From: Trichoderma breve
Taxonomy: Eukaryota > Ascomycota > Sordariomycetes > Hypocreales > Hypocreaceae
Direction of reading: 5' to 3'
NCBI RefSeq assembly: GCF_028502605.1
Contig: NW_026611594.1
Location: 265,501-329,500, forward strand
DNA length: 64,000 bases
In this document: piece by piece, positions 37,301 through 47,700 of the stretch
How positions within the stretch are numbered: position 1 is the first letter of the stretch
Layout of the letters: each line of letters opens with the position of its first letter
Notes under the pieces: model-generated
Seen by the model: only the letters and a program-made list of their open reading frames with translations
Databases searched by the model: none
What the model was told of the DNA's origin: nothing
Made by a program: the position numbers and the translations under genes

Positions 37301-39229
37301 TAATATATTGACGAATATCATCATTAAACCTCCACTGTAGGGCTGAAAGGTCAATCTCGATTTTTATTGGTGGATATAGAAGAATACGTATTCGGAGGTC
37401 AATATCTCGCTCTTTTCGGCTTGCTAAAAAACTGTGAAGGTTCTTGGGTGCATTTGAAAGGATGCAGTGCAAACTCTTCAACAGCTTTTCTCTTTGCCTG
37501 TTGAGAAGCGGACACTAATCTAAGCCGTCAATAACAAGATACACAAGCCAGAGCTCTGGTGTAGAAGCTATAAGTGCTTTTTCAAGAGTTTTAGTATCTG
37601 GACGTTCGCCTTTAGTTTTATATTCTCCAAGTTGTTTGACCAATTGTGGTATGGCAGGCAGACTAGAACAGATCTGTTTAATAAGGGATGCAAGCATTCC
37701 GTCCACTTCTTGTTTCTTCACGTCACTGAAGGTAAAATAGAAGTAAGCGAGAGCGGTTGAGGGCTGCGATGCGTATTTGCCTTTCAAATAGCTGATGACC
37801 GAGGAGCTTATGACTGATTTTCCCGAGCCGGCTAAAGATATTCAGTTTAATATCTGAGCAAAAAGGCGATTTATACATGTAATTTATTTTATGAAAAAAA
37901 TCGAAAGCGTTCGACTCACCTTTTCCATGAAGCCATAGCAGCGACCCGTCACTCCTCTCCCAATTCTGAAACACCTCACTTTTTATTAGCCATTCATTAG
38001 TGCCAGCCTCGTGTCTTTCTCGAACGGTATTGTATATTGATGAGGGATCAATATCACAAAGCCAGCTGAATAGTTCATGGCGTTCTTGTTTGGTCATTGC
38101 ACTTTCGGCGGCCTCGCGCGATATGGACATCTCTGTTTTTTATAGCGGCTATAGAGTTTATGGTTTCTCGCTGCAGACGTTTGGCTTCTAGACGTTCTTC
38201 AAGATGCTGCATATCTCGCCAAATCCGCTCGACCGCAGCAAATTCTGTATCGCGCTGGTGCACGTCGTCCACTAATTGATCCCAGTCGTTCCACTTGACG
38301 GCATCAAGACCGTAACGAAACGCTGAGCTATTTGAGTAATAGCAGCAGCTTTTAATCTGAAATTTCAATATCTCTCTGTAGAGTCGCTCCAAGGCGACCT
38401 TATATTCACGGTGTGATTGCTGAAACTGCTGGTGGGAGTGTTTGTGTAACTCGTAACATTTAATGTAGTATCTGGCTTTGGGATATAAGAGATGAAATGT
38501 ACTCCAGTCCCTTTGCCTGAACGGCACTTTCTGTTGATATATTCATGAATAGCTGCTTATTTATATTAGTCATTAGATGTTATCATACTTCATTGCCTAG
38601 AGGATTAATGATGCGTCCTGACTTACCGGTAGCAAAAAGCTGACACCGGCCCAAGCTATGGAGGCTGACGGGTTGGCGCTTACAACCTGGCTGATGTAAC
38701 TGTTGGCAGCGCCCACAACATTTAATACGAGTTGGGCAACGTCTCTCGTTTTGACTTCAGTGTTGCCTATATTAAACTTGGTCGTATTTTTATTTACTTC
38801 GTTCATCTTGCTCTGGAGGATCGCCCACATCCGCTCTCGGATGTTTGATTTTAGCTTAAGCGTCTCGCCCAAGCCGGCCGTAACGCTCCTCTGCAGTCTC
38901 GCCTCATATTCTGCAACAAGGGCGCCTTATTCTTCTCGCAGTTTCTCGTATGCGACATTCCAAAGTTCTCGAATCGGAGTATCATCAAAGGTTGGTGATG
39001 TCGCTGAGGGTTGAATAGCCTCAGATCTTTCGATGGTTTCAATTGCCTTTACTTGAAGGACGGTCGACGCATTTGCATCCGGCACCACGTTAGCAACTGG
39101 CTCCGTTAGGTGCCTTCGATCATTTTGGGCATCAGCGGAATCAACTGCATCAGGCTGCCTCGTGGATAGGGAGGAGGATGAACGTGAAGGCCAAAGAGAA
39201 TGTTTTTTAAGCCAAGTTTTTGCGCCCAT
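34369..39229 (-). pseudogene. NACHT-ankyrin NLR, damaged in its N-terminal and NACHT parts
   Basis: Read from the ATG at 39,229 (MGAKTWLKKHS). The N-terminal NLR-associated part (ELWNVAYEKLREE ... GLGETLKLKSNIRERM) is cut by TAA at 38,927-38,929 in unbroken frame. Introns 38,531-38,626, 37,832-37,919 and 37,144-37,208 can be placed; the second joins the P-loop (HGK-AGSGKSVISSS). There are frameshifts near 38,470, at the A6 run 38,136-38,141 and near 37,225, and a TAG at 37,515-37,517 replaces the expected Glu in the Walker B region (VIDGLD then CPLL). About 80 residues seem lost near 37,015. From 37,011 the frame is open for 880 codons to 34,369. It has a short HFSIKEYL segment and about 18 ankyrin repeats (LLLDHGADVNAQ, GTALIAAC). 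The ankyrin part could still be translated alone. An intact relative would be a STAND receptor of the incompatibility type. Confidence 0.85.
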
Positions 39230-39388
39230 ATTGTCATCATGGATGCTTCGTAACGTGTTCGGAATGCCCGCGATCACAAATAAAGAAGGGAGGAGGAAGG
39301 TTGAAGTTATTGCAGCCTGATGATATCTAACTTCGGGCACCCCTAGGCAGAGCGACAGAATTATGGAGACTTTAACTGCAATGCTCAT

Positions 39389-39992
39389 TGGATGGCCTTG
39401 CGAGTCGTAAAAACACTATCATGTATAGATTAATGCCTTTATTTTAAAGGAGTTGCTTAGCCATTGCTTGTGACAGACATATGTTACGAGCTTTGGATAC
39501 CTTGGTCTTAACAAGCCTGGAAAACAGCGTGACTTATATCAAGCGTGGAGTCGGCAAGCCCATTGAATAGGTAGTTAGAAAGCTAGAATCATCAAAGATG
39601 AGACATTGAACGCCTTTTATAAAATAATACATTACATTACGCCCCATGATTTGAAAAAAATATGCGATTATGTCGCATGCAACAGCCAGTAATCACTCTC
39701 GATTACACTTACATACACCAATATGTGGCTTGGATGCCCTCAATGGACAATGGGCTCCGTATATCTATGCCAAAAGCCGCAATTTTCAAGTCTCTGGGAG
39801 TTTAATTACAAGTACACGGCTATGCCCCGAAATGAACAAGGTAGCGAAAGAGGAAACGCGAGCATTCAATTGAGACTGCGCAATGAGCTACAGAGGACTT
39901 CAATCCATGTCCAGTCGCACTACCTCTGTTCTCTCATTACCATGAAAACTAACTGACAATACAAGTCAATTGACCCGAATATTCTCATCTCA
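39389..39992. other. Intergenic region
   Basis: About 600 bp, AT-rich, between the promoter side of the NACHT-ankyrin pseudogene and the 3' end of the 1228-residue gene. No gene seen. It marks the border between the NLR-rich part and the giant-protein cluster. Confidence 0.45.
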
Positions 39993-42900
39993 CTATTGTG
40001 CCCATTGTGGATTGTCAAACACCGTGACTCTCGTCGTGATTGTATTAGGTATCTTGACGGTATTGTCGTCTCCCAACTTGGGGTTCTGCGCATCTTTACA
40101 GTAGATTGCCCACACATCCAGCTCGACTTGTGTTGGATCACCCAGTGATTCATTAACCTGGGCAAGCCCCAGCATAAAGCCGAGCTCCTTGACCGTGCCA
40201 ATGTCGATCCAGCCTTTGGCGGCGCGCGGCAAGACTCGCAGGCGCAACACCCGCTGACCGCCATCATCCAGAATCTGAGGCAGCACATTGAAGCGGAGAT
40301 TAGTTAACATGATGGCGCCAGTGCCTGCGTAAGTCGGCATCAAGTAGTTTTCGTCTTGTTTGGCTGGACCGAGCTTGATCTGAATGTCGAGTTCCGCGAG
40401 CATGTACTGGTTGCTCTGGTTCTGCTCCACAGAGACAGCAAAGATGATGTCTTGCTGCAAGTTTGGCTTGCGGAGAGTGATGACGTCCCAATGGCTGCCG
40501 ATGTTGCTGCTGACAGTGATTCTGTATCTTGGTGCACTCGCTGGGTCGCTGAACTTATCACGGGGCTTGTGCTCAGCAAATGATGAGAAGGCTTCGCTTG
40601 GCCTCGGCAGTTTGTGAGCTGCGATGGTTGGGATGTGGCGGACATGGGGTGCCAAGTTCTTTGCAAGGGCCTTCACCGTTGGCACATATTCCCCATGACG
40701 TTGAAAGGTCACACCCGTTGCACCTTCATCATCGTCGTCATCATCATTATAGGGTGTAATTTGAGAGGGGACGCCATTGCCCCCTTGTCTATAACCGGGA
40801 TGCATCGCCATTCGAGCTGGTTCCAGCTGTCTCAGCGTTCTGACTTCAGTAGCGCTGGGACCACTCGACGGGCCAAGGGCGGCCAAGCTCTCATTCTCTG
40901 GATGGGCCTTAAGATCAACGGTGAGCTTGTAGACAGGATCGTTCAACTGCATAGAAAAGAGTGCCGAGGTTGCCGTATCATCTTTGAAGTAAGGCGTCCC
41001 ATCAGGAGCAGTCTGTTTCCATTTCTCAAGCTCCTCTAGCTGCACATTTGCATATTTTGGGAGACGCAAGATACGAAGGTCGTTGAGGCCTTGCCCTGGC
41101 TTTGACCCCCAGATGAAGATGTTGTCTTTAGACTTGTCACCCGTGGGGTTGGTTATGATCTGCGTAAGCTTGTCATGCCTGCCAGTGTCTGTCTCACGAG
41201 TCTTTTGGTCCACCGTATACTGTTTGCGGATATTGACCTTAATCTCATTGACGTCGAGTCCGCGAGCTACAGCAAACCGCTGCTGGTGGGCTGGCTGCGT
41301 GAAGACGAGTTGGCCAAACTGGTTTGACCCTGGTAGGCGGTCCATGAAGCCCATCATGATGCCGTCTGTGACAATGTTGTGGCGGAGGAGTGGAGCGCCC
41401 TCTGGAGGCTCCTCACCAGCAGCGCGAAGAGCATCTTCATCAGGGAGTACCTCCACGCGAAGATCCGGAAACATGGTGACCAAGTCGGATCGCAGGTAGA
41501 ACCCGTAGGCAGGAATCTGAATCTTGTGTTTGGCTCCTTTAGGTATGCTATCAATGTAGAGATTGAGCGCCGTCTTGATAGCAACCCGATCGTCGTCGAC
41601 GAGCGAATGATTGCCTAACGACAAAGCACCATCAATCATAGAGTCGATCCAGTTCTTATCAATGTGGAAGAACCTCAGGCTTTCTGGGCCCAAATACGTT
41701 GGGTCCGGTATCAAACTGTGCGCGGGGACTCCCGACAGGAACATTTTATCAACGAGCCACGAAAGCACAATCATCCAGTCCGTCGACACTGGGTCATTTG
41801 TCTCATCATACAACAAACCCTGCGACTTGCTCCCTGCAAGCCTACGGGCAACGTCTACCGCCGCGGCTTTATACCTTTGTTCAAAGTCCAGATCGGTAAA
41901 GGACATATTTGGAAGATCAGAGCGACCCATCTTCGGGCGGAACCAGCGTTTCTTGGCTCCTCCAGGGGAGAAGAATGGCTGGCCGGGCACTGGAGGCGCA
42001 AAGTTATTACCATCGTCGCGCCTGATGTGAATATTTGCAAGACTCTGGATCACTTCAGGGAGGTCTTCAAGCACTTCATCTTTTGTTCGAAACGAGATGT
42101 CGTTGATGTCCTTGATCGTCTGTAGCTTGACTGTTTTCATGGCGGGTCCATGAATAGCCGTTCTCAGCCTATTAAGGGCAGCAGTGAAGACTTCGTCTCC
42201 AAGTGCCATGGTGCGGCCAGTCTGCCATGCTATCGAATAGGTAATGTCCATAATGCCAAGCTCTTTGTCCAGGATCTGGAGATCAACACTGGAGTTTGAG
42301 GACTTGGTCAAATGGGCTAGATCTGGCACATACGTGGGCGTGAATGGCCCTCTGTAGAGTGCAACAGTTGGTTCACCCGTCTGCGTGCGATACTTGACCA
42401 GCGTGTAACCATCGTCAAGGCGACTGGCAATGCGCTGTCGGATCTTGTCAGGAGCATCTCGCAGCGGCTTGATAATACTCTCTGGAGCGCGCAGAACATC
42501 CAACGTTCTGCCAAGATGCTCAAAGGCATCAGGCACGTTGAGAGTATCGGGCGGCAGCACCGTATAGTTCCAGCTATAGAGCGAGCAGAGAGCCACATAG
42601 CGCTGGCTATCGCTAGGGAACGCCATATCTTCCACGCCTTCAATTGAAACGAGATGTGCGCACATGGTTGTTGGCGTCTGATTGTCCAGAGGGCCAGATC
42701 TGTTGCCGATGACAATGCTAAAGACGGCGGTGTTTTCTACTCCCGCGAGGGCCATGCCTGAGCCGTTGATCTTGCGTACATGCGCCAGATACTGATACTG
42801 TAAGGTATCTGCCTTGTTGTTTTCTGGAATCACCCTGTTGTTGTCTTCGTCCCACGTGGAAAAGAAGCTCTTGAAGATTTCAGGCTGGACGAAGATAAAA

Positions 42901-43679
42901 TCTCCGCGGCTGTCCTTCATAGATTCTGGCCCAAGGTCCGGTGTTACGGGTGTGATGACATCGCTGGTCGGCAGTTTCCACAGATCTGCGATGCTCATGT
43001 TGACAGTCATGGTAGAGGACTGCTTGACAGGCTTGATGACACCATCGCTCGTGGCACTGAAGATTTTGTCCAGATCTTCAGGAGGCAGACGCAGTTCGCT
43101 CTGGTCAAAAGAAAGCACCACCAGCCAAGGAACACGATTGCGCACCGGTTTCTCTTCAGATCCCTGAGCCATCAATCTCACTTTCTCCCTCAGCTCGGCG
43201 TTGGTGCCTTGCTTTGGGCTACCTAGGCGCTCCCATGGAAGATGAGGGTCTGTGAGGACAATATGCGGCAAGATTCTGTGATCATCGCTGTAGCCCGCAG
43301 GAGGATATGTCGAGTGAACACTCCCGTCAGGCAGCGAGAACTGAGGAGCGTCAACAAAGAAGCCTTGCTCAGCTGTCAGGTGCAACTTCTTGCTGCCCTT
43401 TTTTGTAGTGTTTGGATTAATGTCCTGCTCCACAGAGACAATATGCTCCTTGCCCGCCTCCAGGCCAGGCGCCCAGTATGAGTTGAGCTTCTGCTGGCCT
43501 GCTGGTAAGGGATCAATTTCTTCCTCACTGCTCTCTCCCTCATCTTGAAGTTCTCCAGAGCTGCGAAGAGCAAGTCGGACATTGCGCTGATGTATAGCCA
43601 CAAGACGACGAGCATGTCGAATAGTGAGGTGGCGGGGAGAGTCAATGCGAACGCTTTTGCCGCCAGGGTAGATACCCAT
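39993..43679 (-). CDS. Uncharacterised 1228-residue protein of the giant-protein cluster
   Basis: Single exon, no intron over 3.7 kb, unlike the neighbouring genes on the left. The start MGIYPGGKSVRIDSPRHLT is the only sensible one. No signal peptide or membrane helix. Recognisable blocks: an N-terminal HARRLVAIHQRNVRLAL helix; WLVVLSFDQSELRLP near 185; a central SLIPDPTYLGPESLRFFHIDKNWIDSMIDGAL, where a conserved-looking ESLRFFH-D-NW-D-DGA pattern sits; an IPAYGFYLRSDLV segment; an acidic run (DDDDDDEGATG); and a beta-rich C-terminal part. I have the memory of similar ESLRFF...NW...DGA segments in large bacterial hypothetical proteins, but cannot name a family. It is divergent from the DUF6603 gene and may share its promoter region (43,680-44,730). 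Confidence 0.8.
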   Translation of the reverse strand: MGIYPGGKSVRIDSPRHLTIRHARRLVAIHQRNVRLALRSSGELQDEGESSEEEIDPLPAGQQKLNSYWAPGLEAGKEHIVSVEQDINPNTTKKGSKKLHLTAEQGFFVDAPQFSLPDGSVHSTYPPAGYSDDHRILPHIVLTDPHLPWERLGSPKQGTNAELREKVRLMAQGSEEKPVRNRVPWLVVLSFDQSELRLPPEDLDKIFSATSDGVIKPVKQSSTMTVNMSIADLWKLPTSDVITPVTPDLGPESMKDSRGDFIFVQPEIFKSFFSTWDEDNNRVIPENNKADTLQYQYLAHVRKINGSGMALAGVENTAVFSIVIGNRSGPLDNQTPTTMCAHLVSIEGVEDMAFPSDSQRYVALCSLYSWNYTVLPPDTLNVPDAFEHLGRTLDVLRAPESIIKPLRDAPDKIRQRIASRLDDGYTLVKYRTQTGEPTVALYRGPFTPTYVPDLAHLTKSSNSSVDLQILDKELGIMDITYSIAWQTGRTMALGDEVFTAALNRLRTAIHGPAMKTVKLQTIKDINDISFRTKDEVLEDLPEVIQSLANIHIRRDDGNNFAPPVPGQPFFSPGGAKKRWFRPKMGRSDLPNMSFTDLDFEQRYKAAAVDVARRLAGSKSQGLLYDETNDPVSTDWMIVLSWLVDKMFLSGVPAHSLIPDPTYLGPESLRFFHIDKNWIDSMIDGALSLGNHSLVDDDRVAIKTALNLYIDSIPKGAKHKIQIPAYGFYLRSDLVTMFPDLRVEVLPDEDALRAAGEEPPEGAPLLRHNIVTDGIMMGFMDRLPGSNQFGQLVFTQPAHQQRFAVARGLDVNEIKVNIRKQYTVDQKTRETDTGRHDKLTQIITNPTGDKSKDNIFIWGSKPGQGLNDLRILRLPKYANVQLEELEKWKQTAPDGTPYFKDDTATSALFSMQLNDPVYKLTVDLKAHPENESLAALGPSSGPSATEVRTLRQLEPARMAMHPGYRQGGNGVPSQITPYNDDDDDDEGATGVTFQRHGEYVPTVKALAKNLAPHVRHIPTIAAHKLPRPSEAFSSFAEHKPRDKFSDPASAPRYRITVSSNIGSHWDVITLRKPNLQQDIIFAVSVEQNQSNQYMLAELDIQIKLGPAKQDENYLMPTYAGTGAIMLTNLRFNVLPQILDDGGQRVLRLRVLPRAAKGWIDIGTVKELGFMLGLAQVNESLGDPTQVELDVWAIYCKDAQNPKLGDDNTVKIPNTITTRVTVFDNPQWAQ

Positions 43680-44730
43680 TGTGAGAGTTAGACTGCGAGA
43701 GCAGTTGAGGCTTTACTGCTGAGTGTTGCTCTCCAGATTGTTGTCTTTGGAGCGTTTCTGTATGTATGTAATATCCACAGATGCTACTTCCCGATGGTAG
43801 AGGATTGAGTAACTCAACCACTAGTTATCAGGCAAGTCTGTCAAGTAAGCCTAGAACTAATAAGGATATAATTTCAAGAAAACTACGCAATACTTGTACA
43901 TAACTCCAGAATACTTCCTTTATCGCTTAAGTTCACAACTGTATGTCTTGTAAAGGAAGCATAGATAAAGATCAATACCCCAATCCGGGCATATTATTCG
44001 AGGTGCATCATTTTTCTCAAGGTAGTTTCAGTCGTCTCAGTCTCTCTTTTTTTTTACTATTACTCTCCAATACGACAGGGAGTCTCTTTAGCTAAGATCC
44101 TTGTAACGCACCCCCAAGCTCAGCTCTCATGCAGGTCGCAGTTGAGGGTGTGGGGATCTCAAGGGTTGGCAATGCGGGGAAGTATACGGTACTTGTATCT
44201 AGAAAATCCTCCAAGCCACAGTAGCATTGATGCTATCATGATATATGATGCACCCTCGGCTTAAACAAAAGCACCTGAAACCCATTTTGGGATCGCTAAG
44301 AACAGACTGCAGGAGGGGAAGCGCGCGAGAAACGCCAATGACGAGATTAATCACGCCATGTGCGGTGATAGTCTCATGGACACTTCTATTGGCCGAGTTA
44401 CCCTTGAGTCTGGGAAACGAATCAGACAGGGTATCTGGGGGCTGGATCGGCCCTCGCTACTATTGAATCGTATGGTGACAGAATTGGAAAAGAAAGAGAG
44501 AGAGAGTTAGGGAGGAACAAATTCCCTGTGTTGTTCGGGATTATTGCACTGCACTCACAATTTTTTGATGTGGATGCACCAAGACTCTGTGTTTGGAAAC
44601 GAAAGACAGCAAACAAAGCGTATCTCACCTATTGAAATTCATAGTAGGTATACAAATCCTCATACTATGACATTCCTCTTCCATTAGGATATCATAGGGG
44701 TAGTTTCTTTAGTCTAAAGCCATCCTCATC
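43680..44730. promoter_or_regulatory. Divergent promoter region of the two giant genes
   Basis: About 1 kb between the start codons of the 1228-residue gene (minus) and the DUF6603 gene (plus). It holds a pyrimidine-rich run around 44,035-44,070 and a purine-rich run around 44,490-44,505. No gene is seen. Co-regulation of both genes is inference from the head-to-head layout. Confidence 0.4.
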
Positions 44731-47700
44731 ATGGGCGTGGCATCTACTGAAGGAGCCCTTGTACGGGCCGGAGATACTTCACGAGAAATTCAAAATGGCA
44801 AAACCTACACCATCTACGCCAGCACAGCCAGCCAACAGCCTGGTGATGATGTCCAAATACTCAAGGCAGATACACCCACGGACAAATTTGTTGCTACTTT
44901 AAACAAAGAACAAGCTATTATCCTCTCCGAAGCACCAAACCTGACGGCACCCCTGGCAGATACGGATAAAACAAAGAAATGGTTTCAAAGTTTCGACACT
45001 GGTGCCACAGGCACGGTGAGTCTTGACAATGTAACCGACAAGAATATCGAAAAGTTCACTGTCTCGTTCATTGCACCCTGGGCTCTCACATTCAGTTCCG
45101 CCGTGGATGTCCTCATTTTCACGTTTGGTGCTTCAAGTGACCTTATCGGTGGAGGCACAGAGCCTCGATTTGTCCCCCCAGGCATTGATACCGATGGCAA
45201 GATGCTTACCTTGGGCCTCGATTTCACTACCACAAAGGACATTACCGGTGTGAAGCTCGGTGATTTATTCAAATATGTTGGATCACAGAATATGGTGGAC
45301 TACTTCTTGCCCAAGAAACTGTCTGGCCTACCACTGACTCTCAAACAACCTGGGAAAGAGGATGACCCAAAGCGTAATGCCATGTGGCTAGTACCAGACG
45401 CCGACATGACTACCACAATCCGTCTGCAGTTTCAATTCGAGCAGCTCACGTACCTGCAAGATCTTTTCAGTATCGGTCTCAAAGGCTTGACACTTACCAA
45501 CGCAGATGCCGTCTGCAAGAGAAAGCTGGTTCTAGGACAGACCGACAAGGGAGATGTTCCAGTGGATCAGGGAACCGTCGCATTGAGCATCGGATGCAAG
45601 GTCAAGGGCTCTAAGGAAAATGCCCCAGAAGTTAAAATGGTCGCCGGTGTTGAGTTTGGAGCCCGCAGCCTCAGCTTGACATTCATGTTCCTCTCAGAAA
45701 GCCCGCTCAAGGGACTTTTAATGTGGCTTGCGGAGCTCATTGATGACCCGGGCCTGGAAGAATTTGTCTCTGGACTCCTGAGCAAGAAAGAAGGCAGCTT
45801 AAACGTGCTTTCTGCTACCACTCTGCGACGTTTTACCGTTGGACTTGAGACTGAGAGCGGCAAATACTCGCCCAAATTGGCAAAATTCTCATTTGATATT
45901 GAAGTTACGGCCAACGTTGGTACGGCAAAAAGCGATAAACCTGCCGTCTTCCTGCTCTCGTATCGCTGGAATAGGAGTGAAGGTGGGCTCGGTACGCTGG
46001 AAGGACAGCTCTGGAATGGTGAGTCGATAAAAAGTCCTCTCTGTGATACCCCTGATTCAGCTACCTGCTAACGAGATGAATGAATCAATGACAGACATCA
46101 CTTCTACGGACAACTTGGATCTTAAGCCGTCGGTAGAAACGTGGAATATCTTGGTGCCCGTCACGAAAGACCCGGCACCCAGCATTGAGATTGCATCTCT
46201 GATACCCGGCCAGACGGTGGTTAACATTCCCAATACACTCCCTTCTGAAATTACACGCGCCTATATCCAACTGTCGGACCACTCCTTTGCCATTGCCGGT
46301 ACGGCTACTGCCAAGAAAATTACTCCAGGCTCAGCCCCTCAACCATATCTGGGCGAGGTTTCTTTGGACGCATCCTTCGAATGGGGCAAGAGCAGTTCCG
46401 GATTTGCCCTCAAGTTTGCATTCAATGCAGGCATTGTGCCAAGTGTATCGGCCAAGCATCAAGTACCTGCAGTGTTGGTGGGTTCTTTGAGCTATCAGTC
46501 CCAGGCGAAGAAATGGGAGCTTAATGCCTCCCTCAGCAACCTCTACGCCTCAACGTTAGTAGAGTTCTTCGATGACGATGTGAAAGATGCAGTCTGCCCA
46601 CTCATTGAATCTATTGTCGTTGACAGCCTTAAAGTTAACTATACATATGAGGGCATCACTGAGGGCACTGATAAAGGCAAGTCCAAGGGCACGTCTTTTT
46701 CAATCACTGGCGACTTGATCATCGCCGGCCTGGAGCTTGGCCTCACATTTACTCATGACAAGACGGGCTTCAAATTTACCGCGTTCCTCACCCCCACCGA
46801 TGAGAGTGTCACCATCGGGGAGGTGCTGGAGGATATTCTCGGAGACGATGAGATTGAGCTTCCCGACTTTGTGGCAAACACCCCGCTTGTCACCGACAAC
46901 GAAAAAGCCTTCCAGCTGGACGTTGAAAAGAAGACTGCAACCATTGAAAAAAAGGAATCGACTTGGTTCCATTTCTTGGCTCAAATCAATATCGGCCAAG
47001 TACATGTCAAATTTGCCCAGTTACGCAGCACCGATTGGGGCAAAACGGCCTCATCCAAGCGCCTGGTTCAAGTCGCAGTTGACGGCTTCTCAAAGAAAAA
47101 GGTTACGATTCCACTGGTTGGCGATGTGGAGCAACCGCTGGATGAACTCTACTTCCTTTGGGTGCAAGACCCTGACAATGCAAAGAATCCTCAGCCTGGG
47201 AAAGAGGCCGGTCTTACACGCAAAGACCTCGCCCAGGTGAACGCTGATGCCACGGATCCGATTTTAGTAAAGGACAAGATCGACCCCAATCTAGCGAAGG
47301 ACACGGACATCTTGGTAGCCGCCGGGTGCCACTTTGCTGTCATCATCCATAGTCCTACCGGCGAAAGATCATGCCTGTTGGACTATGCATTCATGAAGCC
47401 CAAGCCTAAGCCTAAGCAATCCGGATCTGCATCCGAAAAGGCTCTCGTATTGAAGGGTGGCAAGGGCAAGAAAGAAGAGCCAGCTGATGACGGAAGTCCA
47501 AGTGCTCAGGCTCCTTTCAAGAAGAAGGCAGGCCCGATATCCATCAGCAATGTCGGACTCAAGTACAAGGATAAGATGCTGGGCTTGAAATTCGATGCGG
47601 CCTTTGAGTTGGGTCCTATCGGTTTCTCGCTGATTGGCTTCACCATCATGGTGGACATCAAGTCTCTTAGCTCGACACCCACGTTCTCGGCAAGCATTGA

